Assembly: GCA_025435555.1 (NCBI GenBank)
Contig: JAIWWG010000001.1
Span: forward strand, 982,753 to 1,046,752
Length of the DNA: 64,000 nt
Source: Chytriomyces cf. hyalinus JEL632
Lineage: Eukaryota; Chytridiomycota; Chytridiomycetes; Chytridiales; Chytriomycetaceae
Direction of reading: 5' to 3'
Below are positions 1-12,800 of this stretch, piece after piece. The notes under the pieces were generated by a model, which was given only the letters and a program-made list of their open reading frames with translations, did no database searches and had not been told where the DNA came from. Position 1 is the first letter of the stretch. Each line of letters begins with the position of its first letter. The position numbers were made by a program, and so were the translations under genes.

Positions 1-850
1 CGCTGATTCCATACTTGAGTATTACGCAAGGTAACTTGGCCTTCCATTTGTTCTAAATTTTCCTGACAGCATGCATCTTCAGCCGTTCGCATTGGTGATT
101 TGGCAAAGTTCACTGAGACACTTGCCAAAAACATCGCCACGTTCCGCGCAGACAAAACTTACACTCTGATTTTGAGGTACTAATACCTTCTTGCTCTCAC
201 GCATGGCTTTAATTTTCCTGTATTTTTGTTCTTATCCATTCGTCCGACTCAGACTCCGTCACAATGTCATCAAAACTGGTATCCGTATGATCAGTTTGGC
301 CTATTCGAAGATTTCCCTTCGTGACATTTGCTTGAAACTGCAATTGGAGAGCGAAGAAGATGCGGAGTACATCGTCAGCAAGGTAAGAAATCGACAGGTT
401 GAGTTGAACCAACTAAATGATGCGATGTCATGCATGAATAGGCTATTCGCGACGGAGTTATTGATGCTGTTATTGATCACGAAAGTGGATACATGAAATC
501 GAAGGTTGTTGGCTCTTTGCATCCTCTTAGTCTTCTCCTTTTGTAACCCGCTCCAATTATCAGGAAAACGTGGACATCTACTCCACGAACGAACCTCAAA
601 ATGCGTTCCATCAACGCATCAGCTTCTGCCTCAATCTTCATAACGACTCTGTCAAGGTCAGCTCGTTCGAGAAATCAAAACGTGTTTCGTTATTTAACCG
701 ATGAATTTCTAACCTTGGTAGGCGTTGAGATTCCCTTACTCTCAGCGTAAGGAAACAAGCGGGATGGACGCCATTCGTGAAGAAGAGCGATTGATTGCGG
801 GGGAACTTGCGGATGCGGAGATGGATGATGATGACATGGGAGAGTTTTAA
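1..850 (+). CDS. RPN3: 26S proteasome regulatory subunit RPN3 (PSMD3), C-terminal part
   Basis: Non-ATPase lid subunit of the 19S regulatory particle, needed for degradation of ubiquitinated proteins in nucleus and cytoplasm. The gene enters from the left edge, so the N-terminus is missing. Exons read as <1-30, 83-176, 253-382, 442-504, 564-656 and 722-850, all in phase. They give the PCI-domain tail of the family: LIPYLSITQ, then [55 protein letters not shown], and [19 protein letters not shown]. The product ends in the acidic tail [13 protein letters not shown]. Match to known RPN3/PSMD3 proteins is close over the whole visible part. Introns are 50-76 bp with GT-AG ends. Confidence 0.95.
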
Positions 851-1036
851 GGGTGCCGACGCATTTAATTTCATCTCTGAAATCATGTCTATTTGCCGAT
901 TTTTTCCAATGCCCTTTCCCGGGAGTTTTATTTTATAAAGCAAAGGTTGGGAAGAAGGCGGAACACTTCTCTTCCAAAGTGTTTGAAGGGAGGATAACAT
1001 CCTGCAAATATTTCTGCATCGACAATTCTCCAAAAA

Positions 1037-4000
1037 ATGGCAATGGAGCTCGCCAAAGTCATTGGGGATGCCCACCCAAAAACGATACTTTGCTCCAGCT
1101 TTAACCCATTCCGTCGCGAAATCTACACTGGCGGCGAAGGTAGCGTTGCCCGCATCTCGATATTTCTTCAGCATGCGCTGAAGTCAGAGATTTGTTGCGC
1201 GAAATAAGACGCGACAATCAGGGTTTGGGAAGCTGAATCTGGAAAGCTGCTCAACGTTTTGACGGAGCACGTTGGATGGGTCACGAACTTGTTGTTTTGG
1301 TAAAAAAGCGAAAGTGCCTTGGTCAACGCGTGCACTGATCCAATGCTTCATCGGACTATTTGAAACACTAGCAAGGAGCTGAAAGTGCTCTTCTCGGCTT
1401 CCATCGACGGTTTTATTATTGCCTGGGGTCCGAGCGGAAAAGTGCTTCAAAAGATCCCGGTAACAACTTGCCAGCGAATGTGGGCTTTCTCTTTCAGCAT
1501 TCTCAGACTTTTTATCATGTTCCAGACCGGATCGCCCATTTACTGCATGGCATACAATTCTCGTCGGCAGAAACTACTTGCTGGATACAATAAACGGATT
1601 CGCGTTTTTCAAATGATATCTCCAGAGGACAGCCACTTGTCGAGCGAAGTGCTTGAACGAAAAGCTGTGTCATGCAGCGAACATAGCGATGTTGTCAGTT
1701 GCCTGGTTACTTGTGAAGGTCGTTGCTTTTCTGCAGGGTATGTGTTTTTATATCACTGCATTCATGAAGGGATTCTCAGAAGGCACTTGTCATCAGATAT
1801 GACCGTAAAATCGTAATTTACGACATACCTCATCATGGCGACTTAAAAATGACGGCCTCCAAAACCATTTCAAATGCGCATGACGCAGCTATTTCTTGCA
1901 TGGTTTTTGGAAAGGATGCCGACAACAGCTGGTTTGAATGCAGATCTTTTTGCTGTTAACAAATTCATCTGATTCAAATGCGTGCAGGCTGATCACTGGT
2001 TCTTTTGACCGCATTGTAAAGCTGTGGTCTCTGGACGGGAACTTGTTGCAGCGCTTTGACGGTTTCGGGTACGTGTTCCGATGCGTGTGGGTGTACCAGT
2101 CGTTGTCTCATTCCGAACTGCAGCGACACAATCACGTCTATCTGCTACGTTCTTCCGACTCAGACACTTTGGATCACGGCCAACTCACAAACGCCGATTG
2201 TGTTCGATCCTCGCAGCGGAATCAATGTGAGAAGTCATGCACACTAGGAAAAATAACGCGACATCTGAAAGACGAAAAAAAAGGTGTCCGACTTTATCGG
2301 AACAAGCAGCGAAGAAATCCACCAAAAGAAAAACATTTCTTCCTTCAAGCAAATAACGTTTGTGCCGGAACTCAACGAGGTCGTCGGAGTCACGAATCGG
2401 CGCGCGATTGTGGTGTGGAAATACAATCCTGCAGCATCCATCACGGTGTTATCCGGGCATTCAGATTCGATCGAATGTCTGACATTTAGTGAGTGCGCGA
2501 AAGTTGCGAGCAGAGTCCATTTGCGCACTCATATCTCTTATACAGCCATGAAGGAGCCGTTGCTAATATTCAGTGGCAGCAGCGACGGCCTCATTCGAAA
2601 ATGGGAACGCCTGCAGCTGAACACTTTCATGTACAGGTGAAGAAGACTTATTGGATGAAACGGGGTGCAGAAATGCTGACAAGCCGAAACTATACAACTG
2701 CACAGCCAAGAGAATCTTCACCTACCAAAAGAAGAACGCCACGAAGAAGAAATCACCGTCAATTCATTTTCGAAAAACCCAGAGGAACGGCGAAAACGTC
2801 AAACGGCGCTGCACCGGCAGATTGTTGAAAAGCTGGACCGGTGGAAGCGCGGGCTGGAAGAAGACATGAACAAGCAGGACAACCAGATCGAGCTCATGTC
2901 CAGCGATGCCGTACGAGCGTTCAAGCGGAACCAGACGAAGTTGAAAACGGAACTGCAAATTTCAAAGACATTTGAAACTGATGTTAAAACTGGGTCGGCA
3001 GCTCTGAAGACCTCACGACAAGGAGTGTTCTCACTGTTTTACTATGAAGAGATGGATTTGTTGATGTCTGGTTATGAGGATAGCAGAATTCGTGAGTGAT
3101 TTTCTCATTTTGGAATCCATGTCAGCAGGTGATAATCTTCGTTTGTATGAAGGTATTTGGGGCTACAATGAGGAAGCCGTCAAGTATTCTCCTGACGACG
3201 GTGAGAAGGAAGCCGCGGACCAAGCTGGACTGTCCAGCGAGAATGTCACGAATCGAGTTTCTGGAATGAGTCTGAAACATACATTCAATGACCACAAAGA
3301 CTCTGTCACTGGGATCTCATGCTTTCATCGTGATGGGCGTCACTGGATGGTGGGTGAAGAGAGGCAATGCTTTCGTGCAACAACCAGCTGATGTACAAAT
3401 CCAAAGATCAGTACAGGATGGGACCGGAGAATATGCATTTACGACCTCAAGCAGCTTCGGTTGCACGATGTGTTCAGGAATCAGCAAAAAGGATACGGTA
3501 AAGAAGAACTGGCTGCCGATGGAATCATATTCGATTTGGAATATAGCCCCGATAGGAATGAGTTTGGCTATGCATCGGCAGATAAAAGCGCATATATCAG
3601 AAAGTTTTCGTCGAAGGGAGATGAAATGCTCTTGCAGGCAGTGCTGATTGGACATGAAGCTGAAGTTACCAAAATTAAATGGAATCGCAAGCATCAACAA
3701 TGGGTGACGGGATCTGAAGATAGGACCATACGAATCTGGGTAAGTCTTCAAGTTGAAAAGGTTTTGAAGTTTGCTAAATGACGCGAATGAAAGGCTGCGG
3801 AAGGGTTACCACTCCTGAACGTGATCAACAACGACAGTCCCGTTTCAGCTCTCTGCATCGATGCTATAAATGGATGCATAATTGCCGGTTCCCAAGACAA
3901 ATGTGTTCGGTGTGTAGGCTGTCTGTCTCACGTAATTTGAAAGACTAACTGCCGTCCCCGACTTTGACAGGGTCTTTGACCCAGAAAAGAAAGATGAAGT

Positions 4001-4568
4001 TGCTCAAAAAAATGTTGGGCACATGGATGAAATTCGAGCCATCATTCATATCCCAGTCAGAAATCAGGTGCCTTCCGACATAGTTGGTAGCATGCAATCT
4101 AACAGCTTTGTTCACGAATAGTACGTCACTTCCTCCTTGGATAATACCGTGCGCATCTGGAATGCCTACATGAAGAAGGGTACAACAAACCGATGCCACA
4201 AAATGCCACAGCTAATCTAATTATCTCTCATACTGTCCTTCTCAGGCCAAAGGAGAGTAGCCATGAGCAATAGCAAAGCCTCCTTGAGTCTAAACGCGAA
4301 CGGTACCGCGTTTGACGCGGAGGAAGACGGTCACATGTATTCAGAACTGAACCCACTGATGGTTACAAAGCTTGCCAATTCTGCAGCAGCAGCAGCGGCA
4401 TTGCGACCAACCGGACGAGTCACCGTTGAAGATAATTCTGAAGCCACACAAGCAAAAGTCTTGGAAGACGAGCTGAGGACCACGCTGAGTGATCTTGAAT
4501 TTGCTCTGACGGCCGAGAAAGTTCTTCAACCGAAACGGCAAGGCACTGGCGGCACTCAGAAGAAATGA
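1037..4568 (+). CDS. Large WD40-repeat protein with central coiled coil
   Basis: Multi-exon gene starting at the ATG at 1037 (product begins MAMELAKVIGDAHPKT) and ending at TGA 4566-4568. Exon 1 (1037-1139) joins 1209-1299 to give TGGEDATIRVWEAESGKLL, a typical WD40 blade. More blades follow: SASIDGFIIAWGPSGKVLQ, TGSFDRIVKLWSLDGNLLQ, FSGSSDGLIRKWERLQ and TGSEDRTIRIW. A charged helical segment (about 2690-3000, with EERRKRQTALHRQIVEKLDR) sits between two propeller halves and looks like a coiled coil. The last exon joins as IWNAYMKKGQRRVAMSNSK, so the 4263-4568 frame is the tail of this gene. Large WD40 proteins of this layout are common in cilia and flagella (the WDR49/WDR64 type), which would suit a zoosporic fungus; that assignment is only a guess. 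No orthologue is claimed. Confidence 0.8.
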
Positions 4569-4647
4569 CAGATCGTTTTTAATAAATAGTTAAGAAAATA
4601 AACGAAAATATAAGACCAAGCGAATCTTTCTCAAGACCACCAGAATA

Positions 4648-6418
<1,771 letters not shown>

Positions 6419-6952
6419 ATGCCTTTTCTCTTTCGTCATTACTGCACTGGTCTTTCCATTTGTCCCAGTTTTTTTTTTTTTTTTTTGTTATGATTGCGGC
6501 AGACTGATGCGAAAGGGGTGGGGAAAGAGCGTCCAGCTTTCAAGATATGCTCTGCTTGTCAATAGTGGTCTTTCGGAAATAAAGTGCGCGTACTTCCTCA
6601 AACTTTGCTGTGCTGCAGCATAACGAAATTGTCAACAAATTGTGCATTCTTTTTGGAGGTGTAACGAAGGAATCAATGAGAGAGCTATGGAATAACGAGA
6701 AATCAAAAACAAACTATGAAAAAAAAACAAGGCAAAAACAAGGGCTACATCCGACTGCAACCCCAACAGCAAGATTCAAAGTAAAAATCACCCAGTTTAA
6801 CTTTCAGTTGTCAGATACATGCTCATCCCTCCCTCCCTTCCAATGGCGAAACCCCCTTCCTTCACTTGCCAACCTTTCGAACTACAACAACCCTCAGAGG
6901 CTGCTCCACCACGTTAACTTAATACAAACGAAAATCAACCATCAAGACTCCC
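6419..6952. other. Convergent intergenic region, DHH1 / Ariadne 3' ends
   Basis: 534 bp between two converging stop codons. It contains a poly-T run near 6470-6487 and AT-rich sequence such as AATAAAG at about 6579 that could serve 3'-end formation. An open frame at 6610-6963 has low-complexity composition and no recognisable motif, so I do not call a gene. Confidence 0.5.
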
Positions 6953-9022
6953 TCACTTCTTAATGTCTCCACTTTGAAGTGAAAAAGTGTTGCCAATATC
7001 ATCCACATTCCACGTCATTTTTCCATCCGCCAAGTCTTTGCTGGTAGCACTTAATAACACGTCCCTCCTGCCAGCAACGTACACACTTTTATCGATAACT
7101 TGCTGCTTCAACTCGCTCAACTTTGCCGGCTCAAACTGACTTTCAAGCAACCCTGAAAGCTGCTCTACAGCCATCTCGAGGTCACGTTGATTGTCTTCAA
7201 ACAAAAGTGTCGTGTTACTCCGTGTCAGATAATATGCAAATGAATAGGTCCATTTGAGCGTGTTGCGCGCTTCAAGAAGCGTTTCTTTGGCAGACTTCAT
7301 GAATTGAACCTGGATCCAGGACATGTCGCTCGTTTTCTGCATTTCCTGCATTTTTAATTCGATTTTTTCGCTCAGATCCTTATCGAGTTTGGCGCTCAGT
7401 TCGTGGTTGGCGTATCGGTTGAAGTACTGCAAGACCGATAAATATTTTGTTACTTTAGGGAGAGATAGGGAGGTCTGCGTACATGTAGGTATCGTTCAAG
7501 AAGCGCCCGCGATTTTGCCTGGTTGTCCCTCGCATCTATTCCTGCTTTTTCGTCGAATCGATTGCAGTTGTACCATTGTGTACCGTGATCCGTCCAAGGT
7601 CCCATGCACACCCAGCAGAATCTGGCAGTATGTAAAAGATTGCCGATTTTTTAAAAAAAATCAACCAGCTGGAAATGAAGGGGGTATAACAAACTCGTAT
7701 TTGCATTTGCGACATGTCATATGATTGCAGCCTCCATTCTTTTCAATGGTTGATTGGCATTTTTCACACTCTTTCTGTGGACAAGACGATTCAGTTGTAA
7801 TTTCGCGGCAGTGAAGGAGAGAAGTAGAATACTCAACAGTATTTGCGGATATCCAGTTGGCGGTTTCGCTGTCATCGGCGCATTTTTTAAGCCACAATTT
7901 GACGAGACTGCACGGACAAGGTTGATGGTCAGACAAGGAGCAGCCAAAACAGAAGCGGTGACCGTCGCCGCATGCAACTGAGGGAACAATTTCGTCCAGC
8001 TGCGACTGTAATACGCGACATTCAACGGCGTATTCGCTGTGGACACATTGTTATATTGGTAAATAAATGAACCAACACCCCACTTTATCTTCAATGGACT
8101 AACCAGTTTGGGTAGGGACACCATTTCAAGAACTTGTTGTCATCTACATAGGTTCTAAGCAAGAGAGTCTGGTACCTGTAGCCGGATTAGCGCATCACCC
8201 ACCATACTTGAAAACGAAACATGTACTTTTCAAATACGGGCGCTTCCACCAGCAACTGCACAGTCTTTTCGTCCACAATGAGGGAGCAAGCAGCGTTGAG
8301 ACACTGGATGCGGCGTGACTCGCCTTCCTCAGCAATCTTGATGGTGAGGTACCTGGAGTAGCACGGCTGGCAGTGTCTGTGACCGCACTCGAGCGCAAGC
8401 GTTGATTCGGGCTCGTCGTCATAGCAGACCGGACACTCGAACGGCCGCGTCTGCATCAGCCGTGGTTGTTTGCCCGCATCCACAATCACGCCCGCCGATG
8501 CGCAAACAGCGCGCGAGTCGCCATCCGCGTAGAAGCGGTCGATAAGTCTGTCGCAAGTGTTTCGTGAGAAATAAAAATTACGAATGCAGCTGGATGAGTC
8601 ATACCTGTCCTTGTTCCACTTGAAGTGTCTCAGCAGAGTCGCGGCGGTTGAGGGCAAGCAGCCGATAATGCCACTGACGTGATCTACCGCCGCAGCCTGT
8701 CTCTGCGTAATATCCGCGACAGACAGCACCGCGTGCGGAATCTGTCGCATAAGCGCAGTAAAAGCGCGTGGGCAGGACAGCGAAGGAAACACAGTCAACA
8801 GAGCACAAAATAGGACCAACAAAGAAAGAGCACAGCAAGTACCTCATGGCCCTTTCGAGTGTGTCTCTCCGTCACCACGGGCTCGAATAAGGACTCTTCG
8901 TCGCCGTTGGCATTGGCATGGTCGTCGTCGAACTGGTCGTCGTCGTCTTCCGCGTATTCGTAGCTCATGCTCATGCTCATGCTGATGCTCTGCTCCTCGT
9001 CGGATTCGCCAATGTCGCTCAT
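6953..9022 (-). CDS. Ariadne-type RBR E3 ubiquitin ligase
   Basis: RING-between-RING ligase that takes ubiquitin from an E2 onto its own cysteine before transferring it to substrate; in the Ariadne (ARIH1/HHARI) subfamily it works with neddylated cullin-RING ligases. The minus-strand gene starts at 9022 ([14 protein letters not shown], acidic N-terminus). RING1 is at [19 protein letters not shown] with CQPCY. The IBR follows ([24 protein letters not shown]). RING2 is at [19 protein letters not shown], where the Cys of GGC is the catalytic residue in this family, followed by WVCMGPW. The C-terminal helical Ariadne domain includes [24 protein letters not shown] and [11 protein letters not shown]. 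Several short introns interrupt it. Its start codon lies 53 bp from that of VMA21. Confidence 0.93.
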
Positions 9023-9075
9023 CGTGCTTATTCTGCGTGCGTAAAATAAATATTTATTTTTTCTTCATTCGTAAA
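9023..9075. promoter_or_regulatory. Very short bidirectional promoter, RBR ligase / VMA21
   Basis: Only 53 bp separate the two divergent start codons. The stretch is AT-rich and contains AATAAATATTTATTTT at about 9048-9063, a symmetrical sequence that reads as a TATA-like element on both strands. Both transcripts must therefore have very short 5' leaders or start sites overlapping the neighbouring gene. The promoter role is inferred from position. Confidence 0.6.
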
Positions 9076-9684
9076 ATGTCCACACTCAGAAAGCGAAACA
9101 CAGTCACCTCCTCCACCGCCCCCGCGCAGGAAACCAAGCAGCCTGTTCTCCCTGCTTCCCGCAAGCTTACATCGAATGCAAGCCCAGTAATCCCCGCGTG
9201 AGTGAGCAAATGGTCGGTCGAACCCATGTTCTTAAAAAGTATTTCAAAGTTCTGTTCTCGCGAAAGTCGCCTTTTTCACTGTCCTTATGTTCACTCTCCC
9301 CATCGGAGTATACTACGCCACAATTGATCGCTTGTTTGCTGGTGCGTTTCTCCCTCATTTTTTGTTGCTGTTTTTGACCTTGCTGACACGGCTATAAAAG
9401 GTGAATCTCTCTACTCAGCAATCTGCGCAGTGGTGGCTGCGAATTTGGTCTTGGTTGCGTACATTGTGGTTGCATTTTTGGAGGATGACGGAGATCAAAC
9501 CCACTCCGAAAACTCGAATCGAAACTATGCTGGCCTCGCGAAACCCATTCAAAAAAAGAGGGTGGAAAAAGTTGACAAAGTTATCGATGGCATGATCAAG
9601 GAAAGCGGCCGTCCGAAAACAGATGTGCCTAAGACCGATACTGATGCAACTGATGAGGCAGAGGCAGCGTCGAAAGAGAAGTGA
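9076..9684 (+). CDS. VMA21: V-ATPase assembly factor VMA21
   Basis: Small ER membrane chaperone for assembly of the Vo sector of the vacuolar H+-ATPase. Three exons (9076-9197, 9250-9341, 9401-9684) join in frame to 165 residues. The core has the two family membrane segments: SVLAKVAFFTVLMFTLPIGV then a loop YYATIDRLFAG, and SAICAVVAANLVLVAYIVVA followed by FLEDDGDQ, the conserved end of the second helix. The N-terminus (MSTLRKRNTVTSS) is polar. The C-terminus is longer than in yeast and ends SKEK, so the dilysine ER-retrieval signal of yeast Vma21 is not in canonical form. Converges with FANCD2. Confidence 0.88.
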
Positions 9685-9861
9685 CAAAGTCATGATCTGT
9701 GACTGGCATGAATCATTGTACTTGTAAAGAAAATCATTTGCGACGAAATAAAGCTCTGTGTACAAAGTCCTTGCAAAATGCTCGCGTTTTTTGGTTTCTG
9801 GGATTTAGTACCGGACAGCAGGCCATATCATCAATCGATTAGCGGTGACTGAAACAACCCT

Positions 9862-12800
9862 TTATTCATCTTCCTCTTCAACCGTCTCTGCGCTTTGAAA
9901 TGATGGTTTGCTACCATCACGGAAACCTTGTTGAGTCAGAGTCAAACCCCCAGAAACCTTTTTCGTGAGCCCAACTCGACGTCCACCAGTCAGATGTTTT
10001 GAAAGGCCACCGCCTCCCAGGATTTGAGAGGGTCCAGGGCGAGCGACCTGATGTGCTTCTTCAAAAGACGGATGCTCTTGAATTTTTGGCTGCTTTACAG
10101 GAGGAGCCTGGCAAGTGAAATCATTAAGGCTTGATGGTTCCAAAGAAGTCAAATAACGAACAATTACAGGGGAATTTTCCTCCTCTTCTTCTTCTGAATC
10201 ATTTGGCTCAGCTTCTTGCTTTCGCTTCTGTGCAAGGTTTCTTACCAAGGGCTGCTGTGGAGATTAGTAAATGCAGTTTCAAGATTGCGGCTGTCGAATA
10301 CCTTCACATCCTCCTCCTCGCTCTCACTCTCATTTTCCTCTTCGTCGTCGCGATCATCATCATCCATAGCTTCTTGCGCGACAGAGTATCCCCCATTGCC
10401 ATCGGCTGCTAATTCGTCTTCACCCTCGTCTTCAGAGCTTGACTCTCCACCACGAGTTTGTTCTTCAGTTGCAGACTCTTCTTTCCGCTCCTTTTTCGAT
10501 GGCTTTGCTTTGGTATTTTGCGGTCGATTTCGCACTTTTGCCTCCGGTTCGACAGGTTCCTCATTTTCAGTGTCGACAACTTCATCGTCGTTTTCTTCGT
10601 CAGAGTCGGCAATTTGAGATGAAATTTGCTCGCCTCGCAAGTTTTTGTGCTTCAGATTGGCTGATGAACAAACGAGAAGTCAAACAATTGAAACAAAAAA
10701 AAAAGGCGGTGAAAAATACCCATAATAAACGCGTTTCCGCGCTCATTGTCGACCATGAGCCTCTAAAAAAGATGACCCCAAAATTTTCGATCAGTACAAC
10801 GATCGCAAATCAGAGAGCCCTATGGATTACCTTGACTTGAAAGATGAAGGCCTCCATGGACTTGCGAAGAGGTGGTATATGAGGCAGAATCAGAGATTCT
10901 CTTCCGGCTTTAAATTCATTCGATAAAGTCTGAAACAAACTGTAAGCAACGCCCAAAATTAGTCAGAAAACTCACTTGCAAGATTCGAGTGCCTGTTTGA
11001 ACATTTCTGAGCGCTGCAGTCACCTTTTCCTGCGAATCTTGAAGAGCTTTATCCAAAAACGGAATAATCCGCTTGACATACGACTGTAGGAAATTCTTGG
11101 AGTATTTCATCAGAGCTACAATCAGCTTGTGATCATGATTCCAAATCTTGCTGAAGTCTACGGCAGTGCTGAATGCTGCTCCGATGCGAACCACCTCTTC
11201 AATTTCGATGGTGCAGCTAGCGTTTTCAACAATGGACACGAGTTCAACGAAAACGATCTGCGTTTTGCGTATGTGATGTGCATAAGAGTCTGAATTTGGT
11301 GCGTATTGAGAGAGAAAGAGCAAACCTTGAAAAACGCAGGAAAAGTGGTCTTGTCGAGCAAAGGATATTTTGACAAGATATTTTCATCTTTGTTATTGAA
11401 CGCTCGAAGGGCTCGGGTGACATATTCATGGACGACTTCAAAGGAATCCACCGAATTCTTGATTTGCGCCTGCAAAAGTGTGCTGCAGGCATGTAGCGGC
11501 AAAATTTTTGCTCGTTAAGAGCCAATCTCACACGAAAACAACCAAAAAGCTTACGGAATGCATTCAGCCTTGTTGCGTTTATCATCCCACTGACTGGCCA
11601 TTTGATTTTTTGCAAATTCGCTCACTTGCAGTCGCAAATGCTCCCATGCTTCGCTTTCAGGTAAACAAAACTGTTGAAACTCCAGCAACAGCTTAAGAAG
11701 AAGCACCGAAGATGGCAGTGAAGGAACAAAGTCCTTAAATGCGTAAAAGTAGTCGTGTGAGTCAACGGCACATTTTGACAGTGCAGTTCGCGCTCCTTGG
11801 CTTGGAATGAGTTCGAGTTCTGGGTTTGTGCGAGACGCGATACTTTTCAAGATTATCTGCGAAAACAAGTTGGACGGTGAGGAATAAAGTGAAGCAAAAG
11901 TTAGTATTAGTTACCAATTGATGCCTCTTGCTTTTCTTCATTTCCGGCCATTGCAAGAGAAGCGCGAAGCACTGAAGCACGGAATCGAACGTATCAGTGA
12001 CAGCTTGAACGTACTGATATGGAATTGGCAAGTGAGCTTAAAGTCGATTAAGTTTCCGCCAGAAGTCTCACATGTTTGTCTTTGGGGATGAAATCCTCAT
12101 CATTTTCAAACTGCTCATGCGCCTGTCGATTGATTTTGATTAGATGCATCGTCCCGCTCGCGTGGATTTACTACCTTTCGAAGGAAATTGTGTGCTGACT
12201 CAAGCGCAGTGCATAGCGCTGGCACCATGCCAACTAAGCGATCCATAAGCGTTGTCGTTTGAACACGTTGCAAATTGCTGAAGGCAACAGATCCACTGCC
12301 AAGTAAACCCACACGAGAGAGGGCAACCTTTTCTTTTTGACTCGGTCCCGCCATGAACTCAAGTTTATACTTGAGTTCATTGAGCAGAAAAAGAAGCTCA
12401 GGAAACTTTTGCAAGCAACCCGGTTAGCAGTGCACTTCGGAAGATCATATTTTGCAAATTATGACAAAATACCTGTATAACATTCTCTGACGGCTGATCA
12501 GTCTCCAACCGATCCAGCGCGTCCGGGGTCGGTAAACTCAAATCTGAACAAGTAAGTAGATTGAAAACATCGATCTAATGTCAGAGGAAAAGCACGATAT
12601 GGTCGGTGATTGATTTCTTTAGAACACAATGCGTAACAAACCTCAATTTCACGCATTATTGGCTTCAAGTCAGACAGTTTTGAAAATCGCGGGGCAATTT
12701 TAGCCTTCCCTTTTCCTTTGCGTGATTTTTGAGTTCCTTTTTTACTCGCTGTGGCAGTAGGAGGCTGCGACACTCCATCTGCATTTTCATTGTCTGATTG

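Noticed and set aside
6610-6963. Plus frame of 117 codons after DHH1
   Set aside because: It is Asn/Lys/Thr-rich with no motif and overlaps the 3' end of the Ariadne gene; probably UTR.
10131-10617. Plus-strand Ser-rich frames
   Set aside because: They are the complement of the acidic GAA/GAG-rich C-terminus of FANCD2.
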